Assembly (NCBI RefSeq): GCF_902686445.1
Contig: NC_062226.1
Span: 14,666,001-14,730,000 of the forward strand
Length of the DNA stretch: 64,000 nt
Direction: 5' to 3'
Source of the DNA: Sciurus carolinensis
Taxonomy: Eukaryota > Chordata > Mammalia > Rodentia > Sciuridae
Positions 21,186 to 32,589 of the stretch are shown here, one piece after another. The stretch's first letter is position 1. Every line of letters begins with the position of its first letter. The translations under genes and the position numbers were made by a program. The notes beneath the pieces were generated by a model. That model saw only the letters and a program-made list of their open reading frames with translations, searched no databases and had not been told where the DNA came from.

Positions 21186-21240
21186 CGTGTGTGTGTGTGT
21201 GTGTGTGTGTGTCTGTGTGTGTGTCTGTGTGTGTGCGTGC
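21186..21240 (+). repeat. (GT)n microsatellite, interrupted
   Basis: About 26 GT units with CT and GC interruptions. It accounts for the Cys/Val or Thr/His runs in overlapping open frames. Confidence 0.96.
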
Positions 21241-21689
21241 ACACTCACCTACCATATTCCACTGTGAAGTTCAAGCCCTACCAATGAGGTGCTATAGTAA
21301 AGAGAAAGAATATGGAATGAAGTAAAGTAACACGCATGCTGGGAGCTGTAGTTTTCTACCTATCTAACTAAGGATTAGAAAACTAGTCATTACTATAGAA
21401 GAAGAGGTCCCCTCAGTCAAGCCCAGTTTCCTGTTGGAAAGTGGGTAATGAGAGGTGGACCACCATCCATCTTGCTTAAGAAGATTTGAGAAGGCCTGGC
21501 CTTCTCTCCTGAGAACAGAGACTGGGGAAGCACATCTCTGACATTCTGTTTTTACAGGGTTTAGATAGACTCTGATTTTCCCGAAGATGAACAATAGGGA
21601 AACAAAAAGCATAAAAAAAGGCTTATGCAAAATTATTACAGATTTACAAGGAAGGTACATGTCTTTAGACTCCATAAAAAAATCAGGTA
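21241..21689. other. Unique sequence, no gene
   Basis: A 103-codon minus frame (21364-21675) has hydrophobic stretches but no recognisable family. Confidence 0.45.
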
Positions 21690-23865
21690 ACTATTTCATA
21701 TCTTTGACAGACATTAAGATATTGTCAGATTGAAAATTAAAAAAAAAAAGCCTAAAGGAAACAAGTTGTGCTGAGAAGGATATTGGACGAGATAAAGAAT
21801 TTCAATTACTCTTTAGTCACGACTGACTCAAAACAAGCTATAATTACAGACTGTGTAGCACACTGTAACAATGAGAATACCACTTATCAACACTAATGGA
21901 ATATTGCCAAAGATATACTCAAAGGAATATTGATAGCCTTTAAAAATTCTCTTATTGGGCAAGAAAGAAAAAAATACATGTAGTAGGCATTTAACTTAAG
22001 AAGTAAGGGAAAGAACCATAAAATTAACCCAAGGTAGGCATAAAGAACAGAATACATTAAGGCCAGAAATTAATAAATTAGTAAAGAGAAGAGTCCTAAA
22101 ACTGCTAAATAAATCTAATATTTTTTTAAAAAAAGATAAATACTAAGCAATCTTAACAATGAAAAGGATAGAACACAAGCATTTAACATTTGATAAGACA
22201 GATTCTAAACATAGATAAGGTGGAAATAAAAGTAACACATCATAAAAATCTTCCTGTTATTGAATCTGAAAATATGAATAAATTGATTTTCCAGAAAAAA
22301 TAAAAATGACCTAAGTGGATATGACACAATATATCAAAAAATAAGAGAGAGATTATAATTATGAAAGAGCTACCTTCCAAATCAGTGAGCCCTTACATAT
22401 TAGACAAATTCTTCTAAATTTTTACAGAACATATAATTCCTATCTGTGTAAAGATTTTCAAATATAGAAACATAAAGAAGGCAAAGCGACATGTTAGTTA
22501 TTGCAGCAATTTCCACACGATTTTAGGAGAAAGTGTTGTGATTCAAGATTTTTATACCCAGCCAAATACACATTTAGCGGAATGACCTCAGCTATGTAAG
22601 GACTATAATAGGGAAGGTATCACATATTAGCAGAAAAGAATGAATCAGCCAATAAATGATGTTGGGATGATTGACTATTCCTAAAGTACATGGATTTAGG
22701 TCATTATCTCATATAAATTGCTCAATTCTACGTAGACATGAGAAAAAAAATGATAAGAAAAGAAATAGTAAGATTTTAAAATTGATAAATATATGCCTGA
22801 CTGTGGAATTGGAAAAAGGGTTTTAAAAATGAAAAAAAAATATTGATACATTTTAACTAAACAGATTTAAAATGTCATGCATTAAAACCTCCATAAACAT
22901 GTTAAAGAGTGGAATATGAACCAAAGAAATATTTACAACCAACATGGAAGACACACAGTTGAAGTACACAAGGAAAAAAGAAAAAAAATCTTCAGTTAGA
23001 ACATGCTAGAAAGTCATGAGTGTGAAATTCATCAGAGATGAAATGCCAAGGTCTAGCACTCAATAAACAAGAGAAGATGCTCAATTTCAACTCAATGGTG
23101 ATCGAAGAGTAAAAATTAAAACAACATTGATATGCCATTTTCACCCAGTGAGTTGAAAGGATTTTACCATCCATAATGCTAAGTGAGTATGTGGAGGAGA
23201 TGGACATTTTCATGCATCTGGTGGTATGTGACCTGTGTATAATGCCAGAGGAAAGGAACCTGGCCACCTGTGATCAAAGCCTTCAATATTGACCCTGCTT
23301 CTCTACTTCTAGAAGTGGACCCTGAAGAAATAACCATGTAGGTGTGTACGAAAAGATGTATGTATAAGAACATGCTGTGGAACATCATCAAGAATAGTGA
23401 ATTCCAAATGCAGAGGACTGATGAAATTATACACTCCTATAATATGGAATACCATGCAGACATTAAAAATGATATAGAACAGGGCTGGGATTGTAGCTCA
23501 GTGGTAGAGTGCTTGCCTCGCGTGTGTGAGGAACTGGGTTTGATTCTCAGCACCACATACAAATAAATAAATAAAATAAAACTCCATTGACAACTAAAAA
23601 ACTATTTTAAAAGATGACAGAAGGAGTTTAATGCCACATAGAAGGTCATGTGACTGAGTAGGAAAAGCAGAGGTCAGAAATTTTGAGGGATGTAATTTTA
23701 TACATGCAAATGCTATTTAAGTACATTTGTGAGCATGCATACATGTAAGAGGTGATATACATCAAAATATTAACACTGCTTTTTCTTCTTCATACCTAAC
23801 TGTATTTTTCAAGTTTTCCACAACATATGTATCTGATGTTGTATTTGGAAAAACATTCTTAAAAA
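21690..23865 (+). mobile_element. Ancient L1M LINE, ORF2 and 3' UTR remnant
   Basis: Long A-rich forward L1, heavily mutated. It shows 'gatttttatacccagccaaa', 'caataaatgatgttgggatg' and 'gagaagatgctcaatttcaa', then 'cccagtgagttgaaaggatt' and 'aatatggaataccatgcag' from the ORF2 end. A T-rich 3' UTR ('tgtatttttcaagttttcca') closes it near 23865. All frames are broken. An ID SINE splits it at 23482. Confidence 0.83.
23482..23612 (+). mobile_element. ID-type SINE with squirrel-style tail
   Basis: Forward SINE. Its head 'gggctgggattgtagctcag' contains the A box and 'gggtttgattctcagcacc' contains the B box. After it come an (AAAT)n stretch and an extension 'ctccattgacaactaaaaaa'. It is inserted in the L1M 3' end. 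Target duplications are imperfect ('gatatagaa' and 'gatgacagaa'). Confidence 0.9.
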
Positions 23866-24734
23866 CCCCACAATTTCCCCTTCATTATATAGAGCCCATT
23901 TGCATCTTTTCCCATACATCTTTGTTCATGTGTAGGAATTCAATCCCGATGTCAGGAGATGCTCCCTTGTTCTTCAACTCAATTCCTCAAAATGATTAGA
24001 TTTCTTCTCATAACTTCCAAGTGTTTCTAGGACGCACTTCTCCTGTGCTCCTCTCTGTCCATGACTGAGTCTGCACACGGTGTGCTTACTATTTATTTAT
24101 TTTTTTGCAACAGTCTGAACCCAAAGTGTGGTTACTTCCCTCCATGCCCTAGGAAGCCCCTCACCACCAATTGCAGGTGAGCTAACCAACTGACTGAAGG
24201 CCGGGGCTTCTGGAAGACTAGGCTCCCTAAAGCAGGTGATCTGCCCCTTCTTCCTGTGGAATCTTCTTTTCCTTTCCTCCTCAGTTTCTCTTCCAGGACC
24301 ATCCTTTTCTAGAGTCCCAAATCTCTCCCCCTTTGTCTTCCCTTAAGGGTTCACATTTAGCCTGCTTATTCCTAAATAATTCACTCAAGAAAATGCCATT
24401 CCCATACCCAGAGGAATTCAGGGGGTGGGTGGGGAGGACAGAGGAGGCCAGCATTTCTCCATCCTGTTGGATGGACACCTTTAAAAGAGCCTCACGCCTA
24501 TGCAGTGCTGTTCTAAAGCCATCCTACTTACATAGGGACATCTTCCATGTTGCTACCCGGTTTTCTAGATTTATCTTTATTAGTGGAAGAATAGGTGATC
24601 TACTTATTAAGACCACTTTACTCTAAAAACAGCTCCATCCTCCCATCCCTTTTTCCCTCTGCATTCTGTCCACCCCGAACTAGACAGAGTGACTGAGGTT
24701 TCTTGGGGAAGGAAGGCTCGTGAAGATGGAGGAC
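23866..24734. other. Unassigned sequence, no gene
   Basis: No clear repeat or exon. The 97-codon frame 24333-24626 has no domain. Confidence 0.45.
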
Positions 24735-24955
24735 TTACCCCATGCTGAGCCGTGTGCCAAGGCCTGAATCATCTCATAGATGCCTCCGCCCCCCTGGAAC
24801 AAGGTAGATGTGTGAATACATAGGACAGATACATGATTCCATGCAGCCTGATGGCTGGGGAGCACCCAGTCCCAGGTGAGGAGACCGAGGTCCAGCAGAG
24901 GGGGTAATGCTGGACAGTCCACTCAGTGAATGCAGCTTTAGGATCCAAGCTCAGG
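24735..24955 (-). repeat. MIR SINE, diverged
   Basis: 'catgctgagccgtgtgcca', 'ggtgaggagaccgaggtcca' and 'aggatccaagctcagg' fit a reverse MIR with an insertion in its middle. Confidence 0.55.
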
Positions 24956-25654
24956 TCAGCTGGCTAGACTGTCCTGAGGGAGTGAGTCCACATTGCAGGC
25001 AGTCTTTCTGCACCTCTCCTGACTCATTTTCTCTCTGGGCTTTTCTGCGTCCATGGGTCATGGGGGTTTTGATGGATGGAAGCAAATGCGGCCATGGATA
25101 TCCGAGTCCATGCCATTTTTCCCTCTCTTGCCTTCTTTGGGGTCTATATGGACTCTCGTCTGGAAGGAGCTGAGTTGGACCCTGGAACAGGTCTCTGCTG
25201 ACATGGACTAAGTTCAGTCCCACTTAAACTGATAAAAAGGAATTCCGCTGTGATATCCTCAGGCCCTGAAAACTGTTGGACTGGTTTCCTTTCACCAGCA
25301 AGCAGAGGCGAGCATCAGAAGCAGCGGCTCTTGGCTGGAAAAGGCTTGGTAAACTCCATAGGAGACCACCTTCCTCTTTCCAGTTCAAGGGCACGGGAGA
25401 GACTGTGCCAGGCTCCCCGATAGCGGGTGGAACAGTCTGGACGCTGAGCAAAGCCTGCCTGGCACCTCCTGGCCAGGGCCAGCACGCGCTCTGCTGCAAG
25501 GAACGCCAGCCCCAGGCCTTGGGCACTGGCAGCCTGAGAAACCCACGTCCTGCCCGCCTCATGCTCTCTGGGTCTTTGACTTTGTTCCCACGAGGACCCG
25601 ATGTTTAGCCACCTGGACCCACACACCTGTTACCCCAAGGTAGTGTGACGAAGC
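24956..25654. other. Unique sequence, no gene
   Basis: Three overlapping frames of 103-112 codons (25224-25626, both strands) coincide with locally raised G+C and few stop codons. No domain or splice pattern supports a gene. Confidence 0.5.
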
Positions 25655-25745
25655 GGAAAAATTCCAATGTATGGCCAGGAGACCAGGCCTCCAGGAGGCT
25701 GCCCCTCTCCTCTCTGGGCCTCTGTCCTCATCTGCATATAGCTTC
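25655..25745 (+). repeat. MIR fragment
   Basis: 'cccctctcctctctgggcct' and 'ctgtcctcatctgcatat' match the forward MIR middle. Confidence 0.55.
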
Positions 25746-25932
25746 CCACTTTTCCCAAATTTCCTGAGCCTATACATCTTGTGGTAGAGTTAATGGAAAA
25801 TATCCTGTGGGGAGGTCACTCAAGGTCATGCAAGAAAAAGAGTAGGTCCGGGGAAATGTTGGTGGGAACTTCTTTTCTAGTGCAAATGTCTTTTTATTTT
25901 ATGTATTTTTTAGGCATTTCTTACCAAAGTCC
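25746..25932. other. Unassigned sequence
   Basis: Nothing recognised. Confidence 0.4.
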
Positions 25933-25950
25933 TTTTTTTTTTTTTTTTTT
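25933..25950 (+). repeat. (T)18 tract
   Basis: Uninterrupted T run directly before an LTR-like sequence. Confidence 0.95.
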
Positions 25951-26185
25951 GCATTGAATAGTATCCCCCCAAATTCCTAACTACCTAGAATCTTAGGCCC
26001 TGACCTTAATCAGAAACAAGGCCTTTGCAGATGGAATTAGTTAAATCAAGGTGAGGTTAAATGGATAGGGCAGGTCCTACGCCCAGTGACCGGTGTCCTT
26101 ACTAGAAGGGGAGAGGATACAGGTGACACACACGGGGCAAGAGGCCATGTGAAGACTGAGGCGGACCTAGCTGTGAGGGTCCACT
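25951..26185 (+). mobile_element. MLT1-type MaLR LTR, 5' half
   Basis: 'gcattgaatagtatcccccc', 'cagaaacaaggcctttgcag', 'atggaattagttaaatcaag', 'gtgtccttactagaagggga' and 'gaggccatgtgaagactga' follow the MLT1-like order. The 3' half is missing or unrecognisable. Confidence 0.72.
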
Positions 26186-26254
26186 CCCCTCTGTCCCCTC
26201 GGTGCCTGAGGCAGTGCACCCTGTACTGGGTGCTCAGAGCCAGCCAGCTGCTCT

Positions 26255-26420
26255 ATCAAGTCCTATACATATATTAATTCATTTGATCCTGCCCCAGGGC
26301 AACCCTACGGGGTGATGTCATTCTTATAATGGGGACCTTGAACATGGTGAGGTTAAGTAAACACAGGACAGCCGACTGGGAAGTGGCATGCCTAAGGTTC
26401 AAACCCAGGCCATTCCTGTT
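26255..26420 (-). repeat. MIR SINE
   Basis: Reverse MIR: 'tattaattcatttgatcctg', 'aacatggtgaggttaagtaa' and 'cctaaggttcaaacccaggc'. Confidence 0.83.
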
Positions 26421-27569
26421 CACCAGCAGCCCCAACCCTTGCCTTCTCCCACAAGTCAAGATGGAGCAGAGTAGGCATGGCTTGGATGTCTGCTTAGCCC
26501 GGTGGAAGCCATGACTGGCTGGTTGCTGAGAGGCTCCAAAGGACGGAGCCTCGACAACACCAACCCCTTCTCCCGCCATCTTGACTGGACCCCACACTGC
26601 TGGGGTAGTGCTCTACAAAGGAAAGGGAATCCTTGTGTTATTGTTTCAGCTGTGGGGACAGAAGAAAAGGGGGACAAGTGGTCTTTCTTGGCCTTGCCTC
26701 CTCCAGACAGTCAGAGATCTAGAAGATGCAAAAAGCAGAGAGTTTGTGATTCAGTTCCACAACCGTGGGCTTGCTCCGTCCTCTCTGAGCTTCCAAACCA
26801 CAAACCAGATCATGCAAAACCAGCTGAAGAGAAGGACCTTAGCTTCCCATGAGCAATCACGGGAAGAAACATCCTCTTCCTCGCCCTCTTCTGCACTGGC
26901 CTCCTGCCTGCTCAGAGGGATCCTTGTAAGGACGTAGGGGGAGGCCCCTTTTCTTCCAAGCTGGGCCCAACCAGGACACCTTTCTCTAGACTCTGGGACG
27001 AAAAGGGAGCTTTGAATCTGAGACTGAAATTTTAGAAATAAACAGGCTCAACTCTTAATAATCAAAATAAGACTCTTTGAATACCCAGAGTCACTGACAG
27101 TCCTGGAGTCAGCCTGAGCTGTCCTTAGGAGCCCTCCCCTTGGCAAGACTGGGCGTGCAGACACAGCCCGCAGCAGCGATGGGGAACGTCAAGGATTTCT
27201 TGTTTACATTGCAACAGTTAAGACTCCTCAGTATTAGTAAATAATGAGAGCATCGACCCAGACGATGTTTCTACTCCTCTAATTCTGAGATCACACGATG
27301 GATTCGTTCATTCAGCACGCCTCAGAGAGGCACTTACGCACGGAGAGATGTGCTAAATGGAGAGTCTGCAGAGAGGAGAACGAGTTCTCTGGGCCCTGTA
27401 AGAACTTTCCGGCTGCGGGGAAGACACAGCTCTGCTGAGCTGAAGTGCAACACAGAGCCCGGTGCAGGAAGCAAGGGGAGAGGGGATGGGAGCTGAGGAG
27501 ACGCCCAGGAAAGGCCAACTGAGGCTCACGCCATGAGGCAGAGGAGGGAATATTCCAGATGAGTGGTGC
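26421..27569. other. Mostly unique sequence, no gene
   Basis: Frames 26274-26597 (minus), 26502-26852 and 26581-26937 (plus) reach 107-118 codons without any domain. An A/T-rich patch at 27030-27260 ('taaccctcagtattagtaaa'-like) could be a weak non-coding element. Confidence 0.45.
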
Positions 27570-27700
27570 TCTGGCACCAGGCGTGGTGAGCTCTGTGCTT
27601 GGGGAACTGCAGAGGTGGAAGCAGTTGGAGCAGGAAGAACAGGATGATGAGGGAGGAGATTCCCAAAGAGCAGGCGGGGAGGTGGGCCAAGGAGCCTGAG
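27570..27700 (-). repeat. Possible L2 fragment
   Basis: 'ctgcagaggtggaagcagtt' and 'gagcaggaagaacaggatg' loosely fit reverse L2. Weak. Confidence 0.35.
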
Positions 27701-27899
27701 CTTTGTCCCCGAGGGTTGTAAGCTCACAGAGGACTACGGTGACCTCAGTAGGCCCCGCGGATGAGGAACGCGATCACGATCTCCTTCTATGCTTTGGATG
27801 TTCTTTGGTGGCTGCAGGCTGCTCCTTGCAGATCCTCGCCACCGTGGTCCAGGATGCCACAGTCCCCAGGCTTTCTCTGTTCTAGGGTCTCTGCTGAGG

Positions 27900-28010
27900 T
27901 TTGGGACACACTCATGACCACACAGTGAGTAAGTTTTGGTGCTGAGATTAGATCCTAAGTCTCGTTGGGTTTCGATCTCACTCTTTCCTTTAAGTCATCA
28001 TACTGTCTCC
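27900..28010 (-). repeat. MIR fragment
   Basis: 'tcatgaccacacagtgagta' and 'gctgagattagatcctaagt' match the distal reverse MIR core. Confidence 0.6.
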
Positions 28011-29004
28011 TAAGACAATGAGTCAAAATCAAGAGGTGGCCAGAGATAAATATGTAGCTGTATGCTCAAAGGCAAGAAATGAGAATAAGAGCAGAAAGTT
28101 CACTTTTCTCTAAAGAGTAAGATGATTCCTAATAACCAGTCCTCCCGAGGACGTGGGCACTCGGGGACACAGCATGAGGGAGCTCAAATGGACGTCAGGT
28201 TAGGGAGGATAAGTGGAAATGTCTATCAAAATAAAAAGTGCAAATGCTGTTTGTCTCTGTAATTCACTTTTAGGAATCACCGGTGGAGGGATGCTCGCTA
28301 TGAGACCCAAGGCCCCAGGGAAACGACGCTGAGGTCTGTAGGTGTGTTTTTGACCGGCTTCCACGTGGGTCGTACAGTCCCAGCTGTAATGGTGGGAGAG
28401 AACTGGTGCGTAAGTCAGATTCCAAGCAGGCCAGAAAATGACGCTGGATGAATTGTGACTGGCTTAGCAGAAGAGCACGGAGGGCCACTTTGCAAAGTGA
28501 TGGACAGGGACAATGCAGTGGACAGGGAGATGGAGTCACCCAGAGACCAGCATCGGTAGGAAGTTGTTACCATCTCGTCTCTTGGACTGCAGGGCAGGGG
28601 AGGACAGAGGGTCATTGGGAGACCTGTGAGAAGGGCATTGTGGAGATGGGTCTCCAGGAAGGAGCTGGGATTGAGGAGGGAGAAGACTCTGGGGCGGGAA
28701 AGGCAGGACAGAGGAAGCGCCCGCCCACCCTCTTCCACATGCCAATCTGATCAGCTGCGGCCTCTCATTGGCTGAATCCACAGAGAAGGCGGGTTGGTGA
28801 TGCTCCCTGCGCTTTGCACCAAGGCTGGGATGGAACTGGAGAAGGGAAGGGTTGGTGGCTTCCTGTCCCTGCCTCCCTCTCTTTTCCTCTCCCTCCCCAG
28901 GTCCTTCTGGTGGACAGTCTCCCCCTCGCCCGGCCACCCTTCCGTTCATCTTTCCTCCATCGACTTCCCACTCTTCTCCATCAATCAGTAAAGACTTAGC
29001 GCAG
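28011..29004. other. Unique sequence, no gene
   Basis: Overlapping frames at 28270-28949 (up to 137 codons, minus) sit in G-rich sequence. I see no domain, and reading frames do not join through plausible splice sites. Confidence 0.45.
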
Positions 29005-29128
29005 TCCCAGTTCCCGCACCTAACCTTTCAGTGCCTCAGTGAACTCATCCGAGAAATGGGAAGCTCTCCTCCCCACAGCGTCGCTCCCATTGGCTGAGCT
29101 CATGGATGAAAGTGCTGTGTAAACCCTA
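29005..29128 (+). repeat. MIR SINE
   Basis: Forward MIR: 'cctaacctttcagtgcctca', 'gaactcatccgagaaatggg' and 'tgaaagtgctgtgtaaaccc'. Confidence 0.75.
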
Positions 29129-29129
29129 T

Positions 29130-29640
29130 CTTTCTGTACAAATGTAGCAAATTATTATTAATATTTTATCCTAGAAGTATTAATGTGACCAGGGCAGATA
29201 ATTAGGACAATTTTGCATAAACTTCTTGCTTTGAAATTGCCACCCGAGATCCAGCAGGATAAAAGGGACAGCTCTCTGCTTCAATTTAGAACTGATGCTA
29301 AGGTGATGATAAAGTTCTTTCTTCATCTGAGTCCCTTTTTTTTTTTTTTTTAATTGCTGCTGAAGGATGAAGAAATATTTTTTCTTCCTCTTTGCTTGGA
29401 AGCCTCAATAATATTTCATCACCACTGCTTACCCTAAAAAATAGATTTCCTTTTCATCCTCAGCTGGTGATTTGGTTTGCATTAATGCCTTTCATAACTC
29501 ATACATTTTGCTATTAAAAATTAATGCTTGGCACTGACATAAACAAATGAAATTTGTATTATTAATGTTTTACATAGGTAAAGCTCTGTAATAACAGATT
29601 CATCATAGAAGACTGTTTTAATTAAAAGACTCACTGGTTC
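29130..29640. promoter_or_regulatory. Candidate conserved non-coding element (long)
   Basis: The longest repeat-poor A/T-rich island in the window, interrupted only by a T run (29337-29352). It holds dense TAAT/ATTA/TTAAT cores ('gcaaattattattaatattt', 'ggcagataattaggacaatt', 'tgctattaaaaattaatgc', 'gttttaattaaaagactcac'). This texture is typical of developmental enhancers. Conservation is not tested. Confidence 0.42.
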
Positions 29641-29774
29641 CTTGAACACATCTGGGAGACTGGCTTTGGGGGAACCAGAGCTGCAAAAAATGATAGGTGA
29701 GAGGCCCTCCCTGAATACTGGAAGGTCAAGTAGTTTGAAGTTCCAGGTACTGAGAATGATGTCACACGTTCATA

Positions 29775-29835
29775 TTAGATCGCTCAGCACAGGGCCTGGC
29801 TCAGAGTAGGTGCTCAGTCAATGGCAGGGCTTATT
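29775..29835 (+). repeat. MIR 3' end fragment
   Basis: 'cacagggcctggctcagag' then 'taggtgctcagtcaatgg' match the MIR or L2 3' end. Confidence 0.6.
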
Positions 29836-29884
29836 ATGAAAGCGAGAAGAAATGGATAGAATATCCCACTGAATAATTCTGCCT

Positions 29885-30395
29885 GTTCCTTTGTTAATTC
29901 ATCAAGTATTTAGTGAGCACCTACTCTGTTAGGAACTTTTCCAGGTAATGGGGATAAAAGAGTGGAACACAGATTTCTGCTTTCATGAAATCAACATTTT
30001 AGTGGGAAGAGACAGATGATAGACACATACCAGATGACAATAAGGGCAACAGAGAAAAATATAGCCAGGGCTGGGGTTGTAGAGGACTTGAGAAGCTATG
30101 GGCAGGTGCAAAGAGACGCTTTCAGTTTTAAATAGAATGATCCAGTAAAGCCCCCAAACAAGATGAGGTATTAGCAAAGGACTGGAGGAGATGAGGGAGT
30201 GAGCAAGGAGCTCTCTGGAGGAAGGTTGTCCAGGAAGAGAGAAGAGCAAGTGCAAAGGTCCTGAGGCAGGAGCATGAGGTCCTGGGCCAAGCAGAGTGAG
30301 GGAGAATGAGTCTGGAAGGAGTTGAGTTCTGAGAGATGGGTGTGGGTGGCTTATGGGACGCTGTGGTCCAGCATGAGGGAGTTGGGTTTAATCCT
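29885..30395 (-). repeat. L2 LINE 3' end, reverse
   Basis: Long reverse L2: 'tcatcaagtatttagtgagc', 'acctactctgttaggaactt', 'tgctttcatgaaatcaacat' and 'gagcaagtgcaaaggtcctg' appear in the order expected from the L2 3' end inwards. Its ORF is not open. Confidence 0.87.
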
Positions 30396-30522
30396 TAGAA
30401 GTTCTTGGTGAGGTCGTAAATATTTTCTGTCCCGAAGATGGGGAAACTGAGGCATGGGGCAGTTCACCTGCCAGAAAGGAGTCAGGGCTGGTATTCTAAT
30501 GTAGGCCCATCTGACTTGGTCA
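30396..30522 (-). repeat. MIR fragment
   Basis: 'gaagatggggaaactgaggc' and 'gtcagggctggtattctaat' belong to a reverse MIR core that begins where the L2 ends. Confidence 0.72.
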
Positions 30523-30629
30523 CGTCCAGGGCATTGCACATTGCAATGGAGTGAGTTCAGTCTCTGTCCAACAATAACTCCCTGCCTCCGACACCTTAGT
30601 CTGGGAAGTTTTACTGGAAAAAGACTTTA

Positions 30630-30740
30630 TGTATCATCCAGAGCAACATCCTAACTTCACAGATAGAAAACCCAAGGACCCAAACGTGATTCACCAAACA
30701 TAAAAGAACAGTTGGAACCAGCATGTAGAACAACTGTTCT
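30630..30740 (-). repeat. Possible MIR fragment
   Basis: 'cctaacttcacagatagaaa', 'acccaaggacccaaacgtga' and 'gttggaaccagcatgtagaa' loosely match a reverse MIR. Confidence 0.45.
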
Positions 30741-30794
30741 CTTGGGGCAAACCTCATTTCATTCCTCCTTTGACCAGGATGCAGGCCAGCCTGA

Positions 30795-30965
30795 TAGCTA
30801 AGGACTGCTTATGTGCTGGGTTGCCTTGGGGATGTTCCTTAACCTCTCTGAACCTTCATTTTCTTATCTGCCTAAAGGGCTAAAATCTGATATTAGTAAA
30901 AGTGTTTGGACAAGGTGATGAGGTCCAGGATTCAGCACAGTTCGTGACACACTAAAGCTTCCTTC
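30795..30965 (+). repeat. MIR SINE
   Basis: Forward MIR: 'ttccttaacctctctgaacc' and 'ttcattttcttatctgcct', followed by 'caggattcagcacagttcgt'. Confidence 0.8.
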
Positions 30966-30984
30966 ACAGGTAGCTATGATTAAC

Positions 30985-31130
30985 ATCATTATTTTTAACA
31001 TGATCTCATGCAAACCTCACAATCCCGTGAACTGGGTATCATCTTCTACAAATTACAGAAGGACAAATGGAGCCCAGAAAGGCAGAGCGCTTACATAAGG
31101 GCACTCAGCAAGTTGAGGGTCTGCTGCTCC
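30985..31130 (-). repeat. MIR SINE
   Basis: Reverse MIR: 'catgatctcatgcaaacctc', 'caaatggagcccagaaaggc' and 'gcactcagcaagttgagg'. It faces the forward MIR at 30795-30965. Confidence 0.8.
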
Positions 31131-31424
31131 GTCTCGGGGGACAGTGCACCCCTCCTGTCATCAGAGCTTTACAGAACACACTTGTTTGCCGTGACACAGC
31201 CCTTGAGGGACTGAGTTCCACAGCTGCCTGCGCTGCCTGCTGGCGGTGCTGGGGACCAGGCGTGGGGTCTGAGCAGGACTGAGCATTAGCAGTGGTCCTG
31301 GTGAGCCCAGCACAGTGAGGAAGCAACTGGCCAGCTCAGCTCCCAATATCAGGGCACTAATGACTGTTTCCTACCTGCTTGAAAGTGGCAGAGACAGCCC
31401 CCACCCGTGGACACCGCCCCTGAA
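31131..31424. other. Unique sequence
   Basis: G+C-rich, no feature identified. Confidence 0.4.
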
Positions 31425-31504
31425 GCTCATTTTGTTGAGAACAAAGATAGGGGGGCGCTTTGCACCGAAGTGTGAATTCATTAAATAACATCGACGGCAA
31501 CAGT
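31425..31504. promoter_or_regulatory. Short candidate conserved element
   Basis: 'gagaacaaagataggggggc', 'gctttgcaccgaagtgtgaa' and 'ttcattaaataacatcgacg' form a short non-repeat island holding a SOX-like ACAAAG core and an ATTAAAT core. Confidence 0.32.
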
Positions 31505-31656
31505 AATAACAGCTCCCATCTATTAAGTACCTCCTATGTGCTGGGTACTTAACCTCCTAGCGGTCCTGCCATGTAGATAGGATGGTTGCTCTTCGGTAAG
31601 GGGAAAAGGCAGATCTCAAAGTCTCCTTCCCAGGCTCACACAGCAGATGAGAGCCA
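31505..31656 (-). repeat. MIR SINE
   Basis: Reverse MIR: 'attaagtacctcctatgtgc', 'tgggtacttaacctcctagc' and 'aggctcacacagcagatgag'. Confidence 0.83.
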
Positions 31657-31659
31657 TTT

Positions 31660-31880
31660 ATTTGGTCGTTTGTTTATTTATTCATTCGGTTGGTTGATAA
31701 ATTCTCATTAAACACTTCTGTGGGCCCAGAGCTTCGCTAGGTACTGAAGGATGTGTTGGTGGACAAAATCAATGTGATCACGAAGCTTATGGTCTAATGC
31801 AGACGCCAGGAGATCAACAAATCATCACAGCAGTAAAGCTGGTATTCATGATGTGGGGCCTGTGGAGGGTGCTCTCAGCA
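31660..31880 (-). repeat. L2 LINE 3' end, reverse
   Basis: 'tttatttattcattcggttg', 'taaacacttctgtgggccca' and 'gatcacgaagcttatggtct' follow the reverse L2 3' end. Confidence 0.82.
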
Positions 31881-31992
31881 GAGCCAGTTAGGTCACTGCC
31901 GGACACCTGTCCCCAGGACTTAGTGTCAGAGCAGAGCTGAGGACCCTTTGGAGAGGCTCAGAGCTGGGAAAGCCTCGGCTTTTCCTATTTTC

Positions 31993-32028
31993 AGAGAGAG
32001 AGGGAGAGAGAGAGAGAGAGAGGGAGAC
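31993..32028 (+). repeat. (GA)n microsatellite
   Basis: GA-rich run with two GGGA interruptions. Confidence 0.93.
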
Positions 32029-32589
32029 TTCAGAGGACACATGCTCTGAACCTGACCTCACGACGTCCTTGCTGAGTGTTTTTCCGGGTCAGCCGGAGCC
32101 TCTGTTCCCACCTTGAAAACTGAGAAGGATGCCCATCCCACTGCCCGCTGAGCCGTGTGAGGATCAGGTGGGGGACACCGTGAGCCAGGTCTGAAGGCTC
32201 AGCAGGACTTGGCGCCCCTCTCTGTGCTCATGGGAATGGAGGGCTTGCCCTGATTGCCCGGCTGCTGGCTTTGTGCCAGATGGTGCATGACACAGGCGTG
32301 CTAGGGAAACGACCCTGGGCAGGACTCACTTTTTGCTCCGTCAGAGCCCGAGGTCTGCTCTCTGGGATGCCATCAGCCCTGCAGAGAGACAGAGGAGACG
32401 TTGCTCAGGTGACAAATATGTGGGGCCAAAGCACCAGAAGCTTCTGTGTATTTATCCTGAGCTTTCACCCCAACAAGATGAGGTGGGTTTCATGACAGTG
32501 GAACTCAGAAGACAGTGGGGGCTTCCTGACTCTCCTCCTCTCTGCTCTGCCTACTATCAGGACGACTAGACAAAAGCACCCAGGACCCC
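32029..32589. other. Unique sequence, possible MIR trace
   Basis: 'gagcctctgttcccaccttg' and 'aaaactgagaaggatgccc' at 32095-32130 weakly suggest a forward MIR. No gene. Confidence 0.4.
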
